Numbered from the stretch's first letter, positions 1 through 7,615 are shown. The stretch: DNA of 24,694 nucleotides from CAZQQN01 sp964595485 (GCA_964595485.1 CAZQQN010000039.1:1-24694), one strand, 5' to 3'. Made by a program: numbers and translations. Notes: generated from the letters alone by a model not told the origin.

Positions 1-93
1 AAGGAAATTTGCGACACGTTCTTTTATCTGATTGGCCTCTTGTTCTTTTAAGTAGCGGTCTGCTTGATATATCCAAACTTTAGAATTAGGCAT
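1..93 (-). CDS. N-terminal fragment of a small conserved protein, truncated by the window edge
   Basis: An ATG on the minus strand at 93 opens a frame that stays open for 31 codons to the left edge, so only the N-terminus is present. The visible protein begins MPNSKVWIYQADRYL and continues with a charged, helix-like stretch. The VWIYQA-R pattern near the N-terminus resembles, from memory, a family of roughly 160-residue Bacteroidota proteins often labelled 'ABC transporter ATPase' although no Walker motifs are expected in it. No function can be assigned from this fragment. It lies downstream of the WD40 gene on the same strand, about 90 bp away, with a small hairpin between them, so it may be a separate transcription unit. 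Confidence 0.5.
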   Translation of the reverse strand, partial: MPNSKVWIYQADRYLKEQEANQIKERVANFL

Positions 94-134
94 AATAAAA
101 ATTTTTACAGTAAACGGTTGAAAATTGATAAAAG

Positions 135-153
135 TTTGAGGTAAGGCCTCAAA
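135..153 (-). terminator. Small hairpin after the WD40 gene
   Basis: TTTGAGG (135-141) pairs perfectly with CCTCAAA (147-153) around a 5-nt loop. On the minus strand the hairpin is followed by CTTTTATC, a short and imperfect T-rich tail. It lies about 30 bp past the stop codon of the WD40 gene, a suitable place for a weak intrinsic terminator. The 7-bp stem is short, so this is tentative. Confidence 0.35.
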
Positions 154-183
154 AGGGTTTTAATCGTTTTTGCAAAGGTGGCT

Positions 184-1191
184 TTATTTTGATCCTCCTA
201 TGCCTGTTTCCCAGAATAACAATCCAGCGTCTTTTTCCTCTCGTACCAAAGAACCGGTAATAACGTATTGGTTATCTGGTGTAATTTCAACAGCCCTTAT
301 GTAGTCTCTTCCTTTTGGTTTAAAGATTCTGGTCTGCTTTCCATTACTGGTTTTCCAAAGCCTGGCGCTGTTATCATTAGATCCGGTTACTACATATTTT
401 CCGTTTTTACTGAAATCAGCCGCCAAAACACGCCATGTATGACCCTTTAAGTTATGTTTTTGGTTACCTTTTGCATAGCCCCAGATTTTAGCCGTTTGGT
501 CGTTAGAAGCAGTCAGCATTTCTAAGCCACCTGGCGAAAGTTTTAATTCATTGATTTTTTCCTTGTGAGCATTGAATTTACGTGTTTGCTTCCCTTTAAG
601 GAAGTTGTAAGTCCTTATTTTGTTATCTCCGCAAGCTACAAGCAGAAACTTTCCGTTGGGGCCAAAAGTAATAGCATCGGCTGAAGCTTTTTTCACCTCC
701 AATTTCCGGATAAGCTCACCTTCCTCATCGCGGTCAAATACCCTTACGATACCATCTTTGGTTGCGGTAGCCACAAAACGACCTTCATTCCCCTTGTAAT
801 TATCGTTAAATTTAGCGTCATTCACATTTGAACGATGACTTGGTAAAGTCAAGCTTTTGGTTTGCTTTTTGGCATCCCATATATGGGCATTGGCATCATT
901 TGAGCACGTTACAAAATAACGCGAATCCGGTCCGAAATCAATTTTTTCAACAGTTGATTGATGGGCAGTGAATTTCCAAATTTGCTCAAAGCTATCCAGA
1001 CTCCACAGGATAACATTATTTTCCCATGAACCAGACACCACGTAATTGCCATCAGGGCTTACCGCTAAACTGGATACATCTTTTTCATGGCCATAAAGCT
1101 TTTTGGAAGGTGATTTCACTGTTTCTTGCCCTGTGGTTAAGGATGTACTTAGTAGCATTGTAACCAAAACTCCTGCTAAATAGACTTTCAT
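184..1191 (-). CDS. Secreted seven-blade WD40-repeat protein
   Basis: About 335 residues with a classical signal peptide (MKVYLAGVLVTMLLSTSL, cleavage probably after TTGQ) followed by seven consecutive WD40 repeats. Each repeat shows a GH/AH-type start and ends in a W/F-D-like dipeptide such as VILW, AHIW, VRVF, AKIW, ARLW, LLFW. Seven repeats suffice for one complete beta-propeller, and nothing else is attached, so this should be a soluble periplasmic or surface scaffold rather than an enzyme. The frame extends 24 codons upstream to 1263, but the signal peptide begins at the ATG at 1191 and a candidate -7 element lies at 1215-1222, so I place the start at 1191. The binding partner is unknown. 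It is divergent from the MBL-fold gene. The fold is clear; the role is not. Confidence 0.85.
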   Translation of the reverse strand: MKVYLAGVLVTMLLSTSLTTGQETVKSPSKKLYGHEKDVSSLAVSPDGNYVVSGSWENNVILWSLDSFEQIWKFTAHQSTVEKIDFGPDSRYFVTCSNDANAHIWDAKKQTKSLTLPSHRSNVNDAKFNDNYKGNEGRFVATATKDGIVRVFDRDEEGELIRKLEVKKASADAITFGPNGKFLLVACGDNKIRTYNFLKGKQTRKFNAHKEKINELKLSPGGLEMLTASNDQTAKIWGYAKGNQKHNLKGHTWRVLAADFSKNGKYVVTGSNDNSARLWKTSNGKQTRIFKPKGRDYIRAVEITPDNQYVITGSLVREEKDAGLLFWETGIGGSK

Positions 1192-1214
1192 GCTTTTTAT
1201 TTTTGGTGACACAA

Positions 1215-1222
1215 CAAATTTA
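1215..1222 (-). promoter_or_regulatory. Candidate -7 promoter element for the WD40 gene
   Basis: On the minus strand the sequence reads TAAATTTG, an exact match to the Bacteroidota TAnnTTTG -7 consensus, about 24 bp before the preferred ATG at 1191. No well-spaced -33 TTG is visible. It lies inside the longer alternative reading frame, which supports the shorter start. Confidence 0.45.
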
Positions 1223-1379
1223 AGGCGAATCGCCCAATTTTTAAAACCTGGATAATAAGTCACGATGATGGAAAGGTCAGGTATATGACGGTAAGTATTT
1301 CCGGAGAAACTTAATAATTACCATTTCCTGAATGGACAGGATTTTTTATAATTGTTTTGCAATAATGATTCTCAAACCA

Positions 1380-2072
1380 ATGGATATTAGCTTTATAGGT
1401 ACCGGTGGAGCTTTTGATTACCAATATGGTAACGCTTCGGCTATTATTAAACTCAATGGTGAAAATTACCTGCTTGACTGCGGTCATGATGTATACCATC
1501 AACTGAGGGTAAAAGAAGCCATTCAACCAATCGATTATATCATTGTTACCCATTTTCATGCCGATCATGTAGGTAGCTTATCTACTTTTATTCTTCATCA
1601 CCACCTTTTTGTAAACGGTAAGCAGTTGAAGATCCTTTACCCGGAAAAGCATTTCAAGGATGCCCTGTATAATTACCTGAGTTTTTCTTTGCAAAAGCCT
1701 GAAAAATACATTGCTTTTATTCCAATGGATAATCGGCCGGAATTAGATTATTTGAATACCTTTGGTAAGCATGTACCGGGAATGCAGACCTATAGCTATA
1801 TTTTTCGGGAAGGCGATAAAATGATTGCTTACTCGGGTGATACCGCAGACAGTGATACATTATTTGAATACCTGGAAGAAAAAGCGGCCCCTGATACCGT
1901 TGTTTTTCACGATATTACGTTTGATCGGCAAAATGGAAGTCATACTTACTTTAAGGAATTAGTTCCTTACCTGCAAGAATATCCTATCTACGGCTATCAT
2001 TGTGATCCAACCCAAAATCCCGAAGAGAACCCGGTTCCATTGGTTTACAATACACCGGAATATTTGCTTTAG
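1380..2072 (+). CDS. MBL-fold metallo-hydrolase, RNase Z-like
   Basis: A 230-residue single-domain metallo-beta-lactamase-fold protein. Numbered from the ATG at 1380, the metal-binding motif HFHADH occupies residues 58-63. It is followed by a bridging Asp in SGDT and a late His in YGYHCDP, the layout of the RNase Z/phosphodiesterase branch. The N-terminal strand MDISFIGTGGAFD also matches that branch. The protein is short and lacks the long exosite arm of true tRNase Z, so it is more likely a general phosphodiesterase- or hydrolase-like enzyme; its substrate cannot be read from the sequence. In-frame ATGs at 1332 and 1365 would add 16 or 5 residues. I prefer 1380 because the conserved first strand starts there. 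There is no signal peptide, so it is cytoplasmic. Confidence 0.85.
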   Translation: MDISFIGTGGAFDYQYGNASAIIKLNGENYLLDCGHDVYHQLRVKEAIQPIDYIIVTHFHADHVGSLSTFILHHHLFVNGKQLKILYPEKHFKDALYNYLSFSLQKPEKYIAFIPMDNRPELDYLNTFGKHVPGMQTYSYIFREGDKMIAYSGDTADSDTLFEYLEEKAAPDTVVFHDITFDRQNGSHTYFKELVPYLQEYPIYGYHCDPTQNPEENPVPLVYNTPEYLL

Positions 2073-2113
2073 GAAGCGAGTGTTAGCTTTTCTGTAAAGG
2101 TTGATTTTTACCC

Positions 2114-2142
2114 GCTTTCAACAATCATCAATTATTGAAAGC
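2114..2142. terminator. Hairpin between convergent genes
   Basis: GCTTTCAA (2114-2121) pairs with TTGAAAGC (2135-2142). The stem continues past one mismatch with AAT/ATT around a CATCA loop. It sits between the 3' ends of the MBL-fold gene (plus) and the DUF1573 gene (minus). Neither side has a long T run, so it may be a 3'-end hairpin rather than a strong intrinsic terminator. Confidence 0.4.
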
Positions 2143-2145
2143 ACA

Positions 2146-3246
2146 TTAGGATCCAACAAAAGCTTTTAATATAATCGTTGAGTGAGGGTTATAAGGGTCG
2201 TTGCTGTAGATTTTCAACTCTTCTTTAACTCTTCCGTCAAAATTCCTGGCGTTGAAATCAATTTTTAGTCTAGTGGATTCACCAGGCTCCAATTTTTTAT
2301 TACCCGGAATAGGAGCGGTACAAGAGCACATCTGAGCATCCGTATCATAGATTTTCAAGGTTTCTTTCCCTACGTTGGTAACCTTAAAACTAGTTCTTTT
2401 GAAGGCACCGGATGACAGTTCACCAAAGTTTATCTCCTGCTTACTAAGGCTTATCCGCGGGGTTTTTTCGCTAGGATCGGGCTTTTCAATGTTGGGATAC
2501 AATCGGCATTTACCAGAAAACTTTTTGCGAGGCTTAGCATCATCATTGGTGACCAAAATCAAATCACCTTTTCTTGTGCCATAATTAGCCATGGCTGCAT
2601 TATTACCCGTAGCCCTGTAATAAACAGTCAGAGTCTTTCGGGTCCGGGGTTTAATTTCAAGAGGCATGTTCTTGATAGAATAGGCAGGAGAACCTTTTAA
2701 TTTACTTACTTGAATGGCTTTTTGAGCACTATTATAAACGATAAGGTTCGTAGAGTCAATACTCCTATTTTGGACATCATTAAAGTTAAGACTGTTCTTA
2801 TTGAATTCCAGAGAGCCTTTGCTTACGGGTAATTCCCTTTTTGCCCTTTGCTTAATTTTTTTATGGTCATTCACAATCCCTTCTATCATTAGGTGGTGTA
2901 CCTTATTCCGTTTTGTTTTTACCGTGATATTTTTTTGAAAAAAACCATCTTGCGTACCCGGACTGAATACAACCTTGATTGTACCTGTTTCACCCGCCTC
3001 TATTGGTTTTTTGGGCCAGTCAGGAGAAGTACAACCACAGGATGTCTTAACATTGGCGATGGTTATTGGTTTATCTCCTTTGTTTTTGAATTGAAACTTA
3101 TGGCTAACATTACCTGAACGCTTTCTTAAGTCTCCGAAATCATGAAAATCATCCTTGAACTTTAAATCTTGTGACTGGCCAAGCATTGCGGTTAATAATA
3201 ATCCTATTACCATTACCCCTATTCTGCGTGAATTATTCTTTATCAT
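2146..3246 (-). CDS. Secreted DUF1573-repeat protein
   Basis: A 366-residue protein with a signal peptide (hydrophobic core VMVIGLLLTAMLG, cleavage near GQSQ). Three Ig-like beta domains follow. The first (about 28-130) has a DFG-DL start and a CGCTSPDWP motif. The middle one (about 145-250) has no cysteine motif. The third (about 265-366) has INFGEL and CSCTAPIP. The first and third match DUF1573, with its characteristic CxCT loop; the middle is of the ASPM/SPD-2/Hydin type. DUF1573 proteins are abundant, secreted and functionally uncharacterised in Bacteroidota. The gene starts 37 bp after ribD on the same strand and probably shares its transcript, although no functional link to riboflavin is evident. 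Confidence 0.85.
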   Translation of the reverse strand: MIKNNSRRIGVMVIGLLLTAMLGQSQDLKFKDDFHDFGDLRKRSGNVSHKFQFKNKGDKPITIANVKTSCGCTSPDWPKKPIEAGETGTIKVVFSPGTQDGFFQKNITVKTKRNKVHHLMIEGIVNDHKKIKQRAKRELPVSKGSLEFNKNSLNFNDVQNRSIDSTNLIVYNSAQKAIQVSKLKGSPAYSIKNMPLEIKPRTRKTLTVYYRATGNNAAMANYGTRKGDLILVTNDDAKPRKKFSGKCRLYPNIEKPDPSEKTPRISLSKQEINFGELSSGAFKRTSFKVTNVGKETLKIYDTDAQMCSCTAPIPGNKKLEPGESTRLKIDFNARNFDGRVKEELKIYSNDPYNPHSTIILKAFVGS

Positions 3247-3283
3247 GGAGCTGCTTCTTGATTTCTAACAATATTTTCTATAA

Positions 3284-4318
3284 TTAACACCTTTCAATCC
3301 ATTTCAATTCATCATTCCCGATACTGGAATAAGCTAAACACAACCCACTTATTTTTGGTGCTTTTATGCCTTCCCCGAAACATGTTCTGCTGGTAAAAAC
3401 CCGTGCCTCATCCCAGTAGTTGTTCATTATAAAAGTTTCAAGGGTATCACTTCCTCCTTCTATGATTAAGGACAAACAACCTTCATTGTAAAGTTCCGTC
3501 AATATTTCATCTATCCATGTTAAGTTATTGCTAATTCTTAACAGGCGATTTGTTCCTGATTGCTGGTTATGTTTATAATTCAACCACCAGGTTTGAGCTT
3601 TATCATCCCAAAGGTTCTTGTCTTTAGGTAGGGAAAGGTAATCATCCTTTACCATACGTAAAGGATTAAGGCCTTTCCACGAACGTGCAGTCAAAGAAGG
3701 ATTGTCATTAAGAGCCGTTTGGTATCCGACCATAATAGCATCCTCTTCTGCCCTCCATTTATGAACGTAAGTTCGGGAATAGGGGTTGCTTATCCATTTA
3801 AGATTCCCTGAGTTATCGGCTAAAAAGCCATCAGAAGTTTGAGCCCACTTCAGAATGAGGTAGGGACGAGCCTTTTCCTGGTATGTTAAAAACCGTCTAT
3901 TTAACCATTGCGCTTTATTTTCCAGTATACCATGGGTGACGTCAACACCGGCTTCCTGCAATAGCTGAATACCTTTTCCCTGCACTTTTGCACTAGTATC
4001 CTTGCAGCCAATCACAACGCGGGGAATTCCTGCATTTATGATTTGCTCTGTACAAGGGGGAGTATTGCCGTAATGAGAACAAGGCTCAAGGTTAACGTAC
4101 AATGTGCTTTCCCTAAGATCTGCTTTATTACTAACTTGATTTATTGCATTTACCTCGGCATGCGCCTTTCCGTACTGCCCATGATAACCCTCGCCAATTA
4201 CTTTATTATCTTTGATAATGGTAGAACCCACCATCGGATTTGGACTGACATGGCCAGCACCCTGTTTGGCTAATTCGAAGCAGCGTTTTAAATAGAATTG
4301 ATCTGTTGTTAGTGTCAA
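3284..4318 (-). CDS. ribD: Bifunctional riboflavin biosynthesis deaminase/reductase RibD
   Basis: RibD catalyses the second and third steps of riboflavin synthesis: deamination of the GTP-derived diaminopyrimidine, then NADPH-dependent reduction of the ribosyl side chain. The N-terminal cytidine-deaminase-like domain has SPNPMVG (25-31), HAE (H53, catalytic E55) and PCSHYGNTPPC (79-89), giving the complete zinc site H53/C80/C89. The C-terminal reductase domain begins near KARPYLILK (about 149) and contains the IEGGSDTLE motif near the end. At 344 residues the length is normal. The start codon is TTG at 4318. An in-frame TAG immediately precedes it and no ATG lies before the conserved region, so the TTG seems real. 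No other rib genes lie in the window, and I see no FMN riboswitch in the leader. Confidence 0.93.
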   Translation of the reverse strand: MTLTTDQFYLKRCFELAKQGAGHVSPNPMVGSTIIKDNKVIGEGYHGQYGKAHAEVNAINQVSNKADLRESTLYVNLEPCSHYGNTPPCTEQIINAGIPRVVIGCKDTSAKVQGKGIQLLQEAGVDVTHGILENKAQWLNRRFLTYQEKARPYLILKWAQTSDGFLADNSGNLKWISNPYSRTYVHKWRAEEDAIMVGYQTALNDNPSLTARSWKGLNPLRMVKDDYLSLPKDKNLWDDKAQTWWLNYKHNQQSGTNRLLRISNNLTWIDEILTELYNEGCLSLIIEGGSDTLETFIMNNYWDEARVFTSRTCFGEGIKAPKISGLCLAYSSIGNDELKWIERC

Positions 4319-4840
4319 CTATTAGCTAATTTTCAAATTCAAATGTCCGAAAATTATTACGTTAGAAAGGTTAGGGGGTGGTCTGTTTATTCTAAAAAAA
4401 TTATTTAAAAGGTCCTTTAGTTGGATAAGTGCTTATTGAAGCCATAGTGGTTTGGAGATTCCGTATTAGGCTGAAATTGTTGGTTACGTTTAAATGAAGA
4501 ATCAGGATGTAAACTATTTTCACAAAAAAAATCAAGATCTATAGATTCAGCAGGAAAATTACTTTACGAGATTGGAGGTTTTTTGCCAAAGCCTTTGAAT
4601 ATGAGGCCTTTTTGTGTCCGGGCTGATGATTTTCCTACCTTGATAATATCAGCCTATTTTGTGTGAGTTAAAGATTTTCATTCTTATCTTACTGAATACA
4701 TGACCCATGATTAAACTTGTTTTTCTATTAAATTATCATTAGATTTAACCTTAATACTTGCAATTAATTATAAGGTGAAATAAGAATACAGTAGGCCGTA
4801 TATAAACAATTTTTATCATTAACCTAAAAATGCGTGTTTT
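4319..4840. other. Long gene-poor spacer upstream of ribD and the TerB-like gene
   Basis: This 522-bp AT-rich spacer lies between the start codons of two divergent genes and should hold both promoters. No exact TAnnTTTG element was found on either strand. A perfect 10-bp palindrome ATCTATAGAT occurs at 4537-4546 and a short dyad ATAAG/CTTAT lies near 4425. I see no convincing gene, RNA or mobile element. A 21-codon frame at 4343-4408 is too short to call. Confidence 0.6.
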
Positions 4841-5296
4841 ATGGTATTCAGTACAGTTAAAAAACATAAGGATCAAAAGGAAGTACAAGAACATTTGAAG
4901 AGCTTTCAGGATAGTTTTTCAGATGAGCAGAAAAAGTGTGTGATCTGCAGTTTATTTTTAGTCGCCAATATTGATGGGGAATATCACCAAAAAGAAAAAG
5001 ATTTTTTTCAGGAAACAGCCGATGTTTTAGGATACCGCATGCAGGGTGATATTAATGAACAGGTCAAGGAGTTTTTAAGTATAGACCGCAATGACCTTTT
5101 CGAAACACTTAAAAGCTTGTCAAAAGAACAAAAAGACTGGTTTATTGCCACTGTACTCAGTATGATTCATGCGGATGGTGAAGCGCTTGATAAAGAAGTT
5201 CATTATGCTGATGAGTTTTTTGAGAAGATGGGGATTACCCATGCGCAATGCGAGGAGGTTATCAAAAACTCTCCTACATTACAGGCCTTGGCTTAA
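4841..5296 (+). CDS. TerB-like helical protein
   Basis: A 151-residue, highly charged, predicted all-alpha cytoplasmic protein without signal peptide or membrane segment. It has two halves, each carrying the acidic motif typical of the TerB (tellurite-resistance) fold: ANIDGE at 42-47 followed by EKDFF, and HADGE at 110-114 followed by a similar helix (KEVHYADEFF). TerB folds bind divalent metal through such acidic residues and occur in stress and envelope-associated systems. The protein stands alone here, with no TerC, TerD or other ter genes, so tellurite resistance should not be inferred. It is flanked by long spacers and lies upstream of dps on the same strand, which makes a stress role plausible but unproven. 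Confidence 0.7.
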   Translation: MVFSTVKKHKDQKEVQEHLKSFQDSFSDEQKKCVICSLFLVANIDGEYHQKEKDFFQETADVLGYRMQGDINEQVKEFLSIDRNDLFETLKSLSKEQKDWFIATVLSMIHADGEALDKEVHYADEFFEKMGITHAQCEEVIKNSPTLQALA

Positions 5297-5710
5297 ACAT
5301 AATGGATCAGCTTTATAATTGGCGTGAAACAAGTTCAAAAAAGTTTGCTTAATCAGTAGCTCCCAAGCTTACCTTCAGGTTGGACACTTTTTGCAACTGG
5401 CTGGGCGTAAGATTTCTAATGTTTCAATAGTTTGTCAGGTTAATTGCCCAGTTTATACCCTGACGTAATAACCTATGTTTGACTCTTTAAGGGTACTTAA
5501 TTACTGGAAAATAGTGTTTTATAGGCCCCTGTTTTACCGCGTAGCACTGTTCAGTGATCATTTTCAGCTTTATTACCCCTCCCAGTTTTGAAAACCAGTT
5601 TTGCAAGGGGCCAATAAGGCATACTAATTGTTAAAAAGGCACTCATTTTCAAAAGTTATCAAATAGGAACAATTATTGCTAAATAAGATTGAACTTTAAA
5701 TATTAATCAA
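5297..5710. other. Long spacer upstream of dps
   Basis: This 414-bp stretch has no convincing gene. It contains an imperfect inverted repeat (GGCCCCT at 5524-5530 against AGGGGCC at 5606-5612), with a tandem CCAGTTTTG pair inside the right arm (from 5582). The last 60 bp before dps are very AT-rich and should contain its promoter, but no exact TAnnTTTG element is visible. Confidence 0.55.
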
Positions 5711-6184
5711 ATGGCTACTCAAAATCAATTAAACATGGATTCTAATCAAGTTGAGGCAATTGCAAACAAACTTAATGAGCTCTTAGCTGATTATTCCATT
5801 TTCTACCAGAACGCTCGCAACTATCATTGGAATATTACCGGCAGGCGGTTTTTTGAGCTTCATCAAAAATTTGAAGAACTTTACGAAGACTTGAAGATTA
5901 AAATTGATGAAGTTGCTGAAAGGATATTAACACTTGGTTTTACTCCTGAACATCGCTATTCTGCTTACATCAAGACTGCTTCTATCCAGGAAGCACCTAT
6001 AGTATCTGATGGTGAACAAGCGGTTAATGAAATAATGAATAGCCTGCAAACTTTAATTGATAAGCAAAAGGTGATCGCTCAAATGGCCGATGAAGCTTAC
6101 GATAATGGTACCCAGAGCCAACTGGATGGTTACATTGAGGAGCAGGAAAAACTGATCTGGATGTACAATGCATACGGTAATTAA
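5711..6184 (+). CDS. dps: Dps-family ferritin-like DNA-binding/iron-storage protein
   Basis: Dps forms a hollow dodecamer that oxidises ferrous iron with hydrogen peroxide and stores it, protecting DNA. At 157 residues it has the normal length. All four canonical inter-subunit ferroxidase residues can be placed with the family's spacing: H39 (NYHWN), H51 (FELHQKF), D66 and E70 (KIDEVAERI). The N-terminal tail (about 15 residues) is short and has no lysine cluster, so DNA binding through the tail is doubtful, and it may work mainly in iron and peroxide detoxification. The gene is monocistronic: a long spacer precedes it and a strong hairpin terminator follows. No clear OxyR- or PerR-type operator could be read upstream. 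Confidence 0.93.
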   Translation: MATQNQLNMDSNQVEAIANKLNELLADYSIFYQNARNYHWNITGRRFFELHQKFEELYEDLKIKIDEVAERILTLGFTPEHRYSAYIKTASIQEAPIVSDGEQAVNEIMNSLQTLIDKQKVIAQMADEAYDNGTQSQLDGYIEEQEKLIWMYNAYGN

Positions 6185-6205
6185 ATCCTAAGGTAATTTA
6201 AAGTG

Positions 6206-6240
6206 AAAATCTCCTGTTACTAAAAATAGCAGGAGATTTT
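6206..6240 (+). terminator. Intrinsic terminator of dps
   Basis: An 11-bp perfect stem: AAAATCTCCTG (6206-6216) pairs with CAGGAGATTTT (6230-6240) around a 13-nt loop, about 20 bp after the dps stop. The last four bases of the stem form the T tract. A second weaker hairpin, TATGG(G)TTA/TAACCATA, lies at 6267-6287. Confidence 0.8.
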
Positions 6241-6400
6241 GCTTCATTGGTTTATTGACCAGTTCTTATGGGTTAATGCTAACCATACCCTGTTCAAACC
6301 CAAACTCAAGTGTTGCTCAAAATGGCTAATTCCTTGGTATGATTAAGTCAAGACCATAGATATAGCCATATGCTGCCAGATGCCTGACAGAATTGCTTTC

Positions 6401-6622
6401 TTATTGGTTGCGGTAATATCGAATGGTTTCGACCAACTTGGCAATTCCGATTAAAATGAGAATTGCCACCATCCATTTTGTCATGGGGTAGTTTCGGCCG
6501 GTTCCCCAGGATAAAAATGCTGTAAACGCGCCAAGGAAAAACCAAAGAACGGTATAGCCAATATTTCGCTTTAATTTGGCTGATTTTACTTCTTTTTCGT
6601 AATCCGTTGCGATCTTAGTCAT
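6401..6622 (-). CDS. Small two-helix membrane protein
   Basis: A 73-residue protein starting MTKIATDYEKEVKSAKLKR, a charged cytoplasmic segment, followed by two hydrophobic stretches (about 21-40, YTVLWFFLGAFTAFLSWG, and about 46-62, WMVAILILIGIAKL) and a short positive tail YYRNQ. This predicts a small inner-membrane protein with both ends inside. I recognise no family. The frame extends to a TTG at 6655, but the ATG at 6622 is better: a -7/-33 promoter pair covers the TTG position. It is divergent from the SMP-30-like gene. No function is proposed. Confidence 0.65.
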   Translation of the reverse strand: MTKIATDYEKEVKSAKLKRNIGYTVLWFFLGAFTAFLSWGTGRNYPMTKWMVAILILIGIAKLVETIRYYRNQ

Positions 6623-6652
6623 TTTAATAGTGGTTTTGATAGATGATGGGTA

Positions 6653-6683
6653 CAAGTTTAATTTAAGTAGCAGCTATAACAAA
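6653..6683 (-). promoter_or_regulatory. Candidate promoter for the small membrane protein
   Basis: On the minus strand a -33 TTTG (6680-6683) is separated by 19 bp from TAAACTTG (6653-6660), one mismatch from the TAnnTTTG -7 consensus. The predicted transcript would start near 6646, some 24 nt before the ATG at 6622. Confidence 0.4.
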
Positions 6684-6692
6684 ATTGACGAG

Positions 6693-6723
6693 TTGTCTGT
6701 TTCGCTGAATCCCATTACCTTAG
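6693..6723 (+). promoter_or_regulatory. Candidate promoter for the SMP-30-like gene
   Basis: TTG at 6693-6695 is followed after 20 bp by TACCTTAG (6716-6723), one mismatch from TAnnTTTG. The leader to the ATG at 6737 would be very short (about 8 nt), which weakens the call. Confidence 0.3.
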
Positions 6724-6736
6724 CAAAAAAAATATT

Positions 6737-7615
6737 ATGGCTTTCAAACCAATTTCCCTAATAGTCGGGCTTTTACTTGCCAATATTGGATTAGTTCAGG
6801 GACAGTCCCAAGGTGGTGGTGTTTTTAAAGCAGATGGTTTAAAAAAGGCATGGGAGACTGATAAAGTATTCAAAACACCTGAGTCTGTTTTGTATGACAA
6901 AGAGCGTAATGTTTGCTATGTCGCTAATATGGAGGGCGGAGCCCAGGATAAAGATGGCAAAGGATTTATCTCAAGGATGGGTAAGGATGGATCTATTCAA
7001 GAATTAAAATGGGTTACGGGCTTAAATTCTCCGAAGGGTATGGCTATAAAGGATGGCAATTTGTACGTATCTGATATTACTGAGCTGTTAGTAATTGATT
7101 TAGCAAATGGTAAAATTCTTAACCGGTTTAAAGCCCAGGGTTCTAAATTCCTGAATGATGTCGCTGTTGATGATAAGGGGAGGGTGTATGTTTCTGATAT
7201 GTATGCTCACCGCATCTACAGGCTTTCTGATAATGCTTTAGAGGCCTGGAGTAATTCCGAAGAACTGAACCGCCCTAATGGGCTATACTTTCACAAAGGT
7301 TATTTGTATGTAGGCAATGATGACAAGCTTATAGTTATCGATTTGAGTAGTAAGTCCGTTAAACAGTTGGGTGATAATACTGGCCCAATTGATGGCTTGA
7401 TTGCTATAGGAGATCAGCGCTTTCTAACAACAGATTGGCAGGGCCGCATGTATTTGCAGGATTTTTCAGATGGCCACGAAAAAAAACGTTTACTGGATAC
7501 AAGGGAAGCAGATCAAAACGCTGCTGATATGGAGTTCATTCACTCATTAAACAGGGCATTAGTGCCAACGTTTTCTGACAATCGCGTGATGGCATATGAA
7601 GTTAAAATTGAATAG
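6737..7615 (+). CDS. Secreted NHL/SMP-30-like beta-propeller protein
   Basis: A 292-residue protein with an N-terminal signal peptide (hydrophobic core ISLIVGLLLANIGLV, cleavage near QGQS). The body consists of propeller blades with recurring strand patterns such as TPESVLYD, SPKGMAIKDGNLYVSD, FLNDVAVDDKGRVYVSD, RPNGLYFHKGYLYVGN and GPIDGLIAI. This resembles the SMP-30/gluconolactonase/NHL superfamily, a calcium-dependent six-bladed fold. Whether it is a lactonase or a non-enzymatic binding protein is not clear: some ligand-like acidic residues are present (E in TPESV, N and D in the later NDVAV and IDG loops), but the assignment is by pattern only. It is likely a single-gene transcript in the periplasm or outside. 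Confidence 0.8.
   Translation: MAFKPISLIVGLLLANIGLVQGQSQGGGVFKADGLKKAWETDKVFKTPESVLYDKERNVCYVANMEGGAQDKDGKGFISRMGKDGSIQELKWVTGLNSPKGMAIKDGNLYVSDITELLVIDLANGKILNRFKAQGSKFLNDVAVDDKGRVYVSDMYAHRIYRLSDNALEAWSNSEELNRPNGLYFHKGYLYVGNDDKLIVIDLSSKSVKQLGDNTGPIDGLIAIGDQRFLTTDWQGRMYLQDFSDGHEKKRLLDTREADQNAADMEFIHSLNRALVPTFSDNRVMAYEVKIE

Noticed and set aside
1311..1568. Minus-strand 85-codon frame opposite the MBL-fold gene
   Set aside because: It is a shadow of the hydrolase reading frame, which has strong motifs; its own translation shows no family features.
4343..4408. A 21-codon plus-strand frame beginning MSENYYVRKVRGW
   Set aside because: It is protein-like at first glance, but very short, ends at once, has no promoter element and matches no family I know; chance is the simpler explanation.
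3284..4840. FMN riboswitch (RFN element) before ribD
   Set aside because: No set of conserved RFN helices could be found in the leader; the region is AT-rich and unstructured by eye.
4841..5296. Tellurite-resistance determinant
   Set aside because: A TerB-like fold alone is not evidence of tellurite resistance; no terC, terD or terZ genes are present.
5349..5423. A 23-codon open stretch on the minus strand (reading NLTPSQLQKVSNLKVSLG), possibly a peptide leader or transposase remnant
   Set aside because: There is no start codon, a stop lies immediately upstream, and no neighbouring transporter, maturase or IS ends support either idea.
6348..6545. Minus-strand 65-codon frame overlapping the small membrane protein
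   Set aside because: It lies in another frame of the same DNA and has no membrane or family pattern, whereas the 73-residue frame has two clear helices and a promoter.
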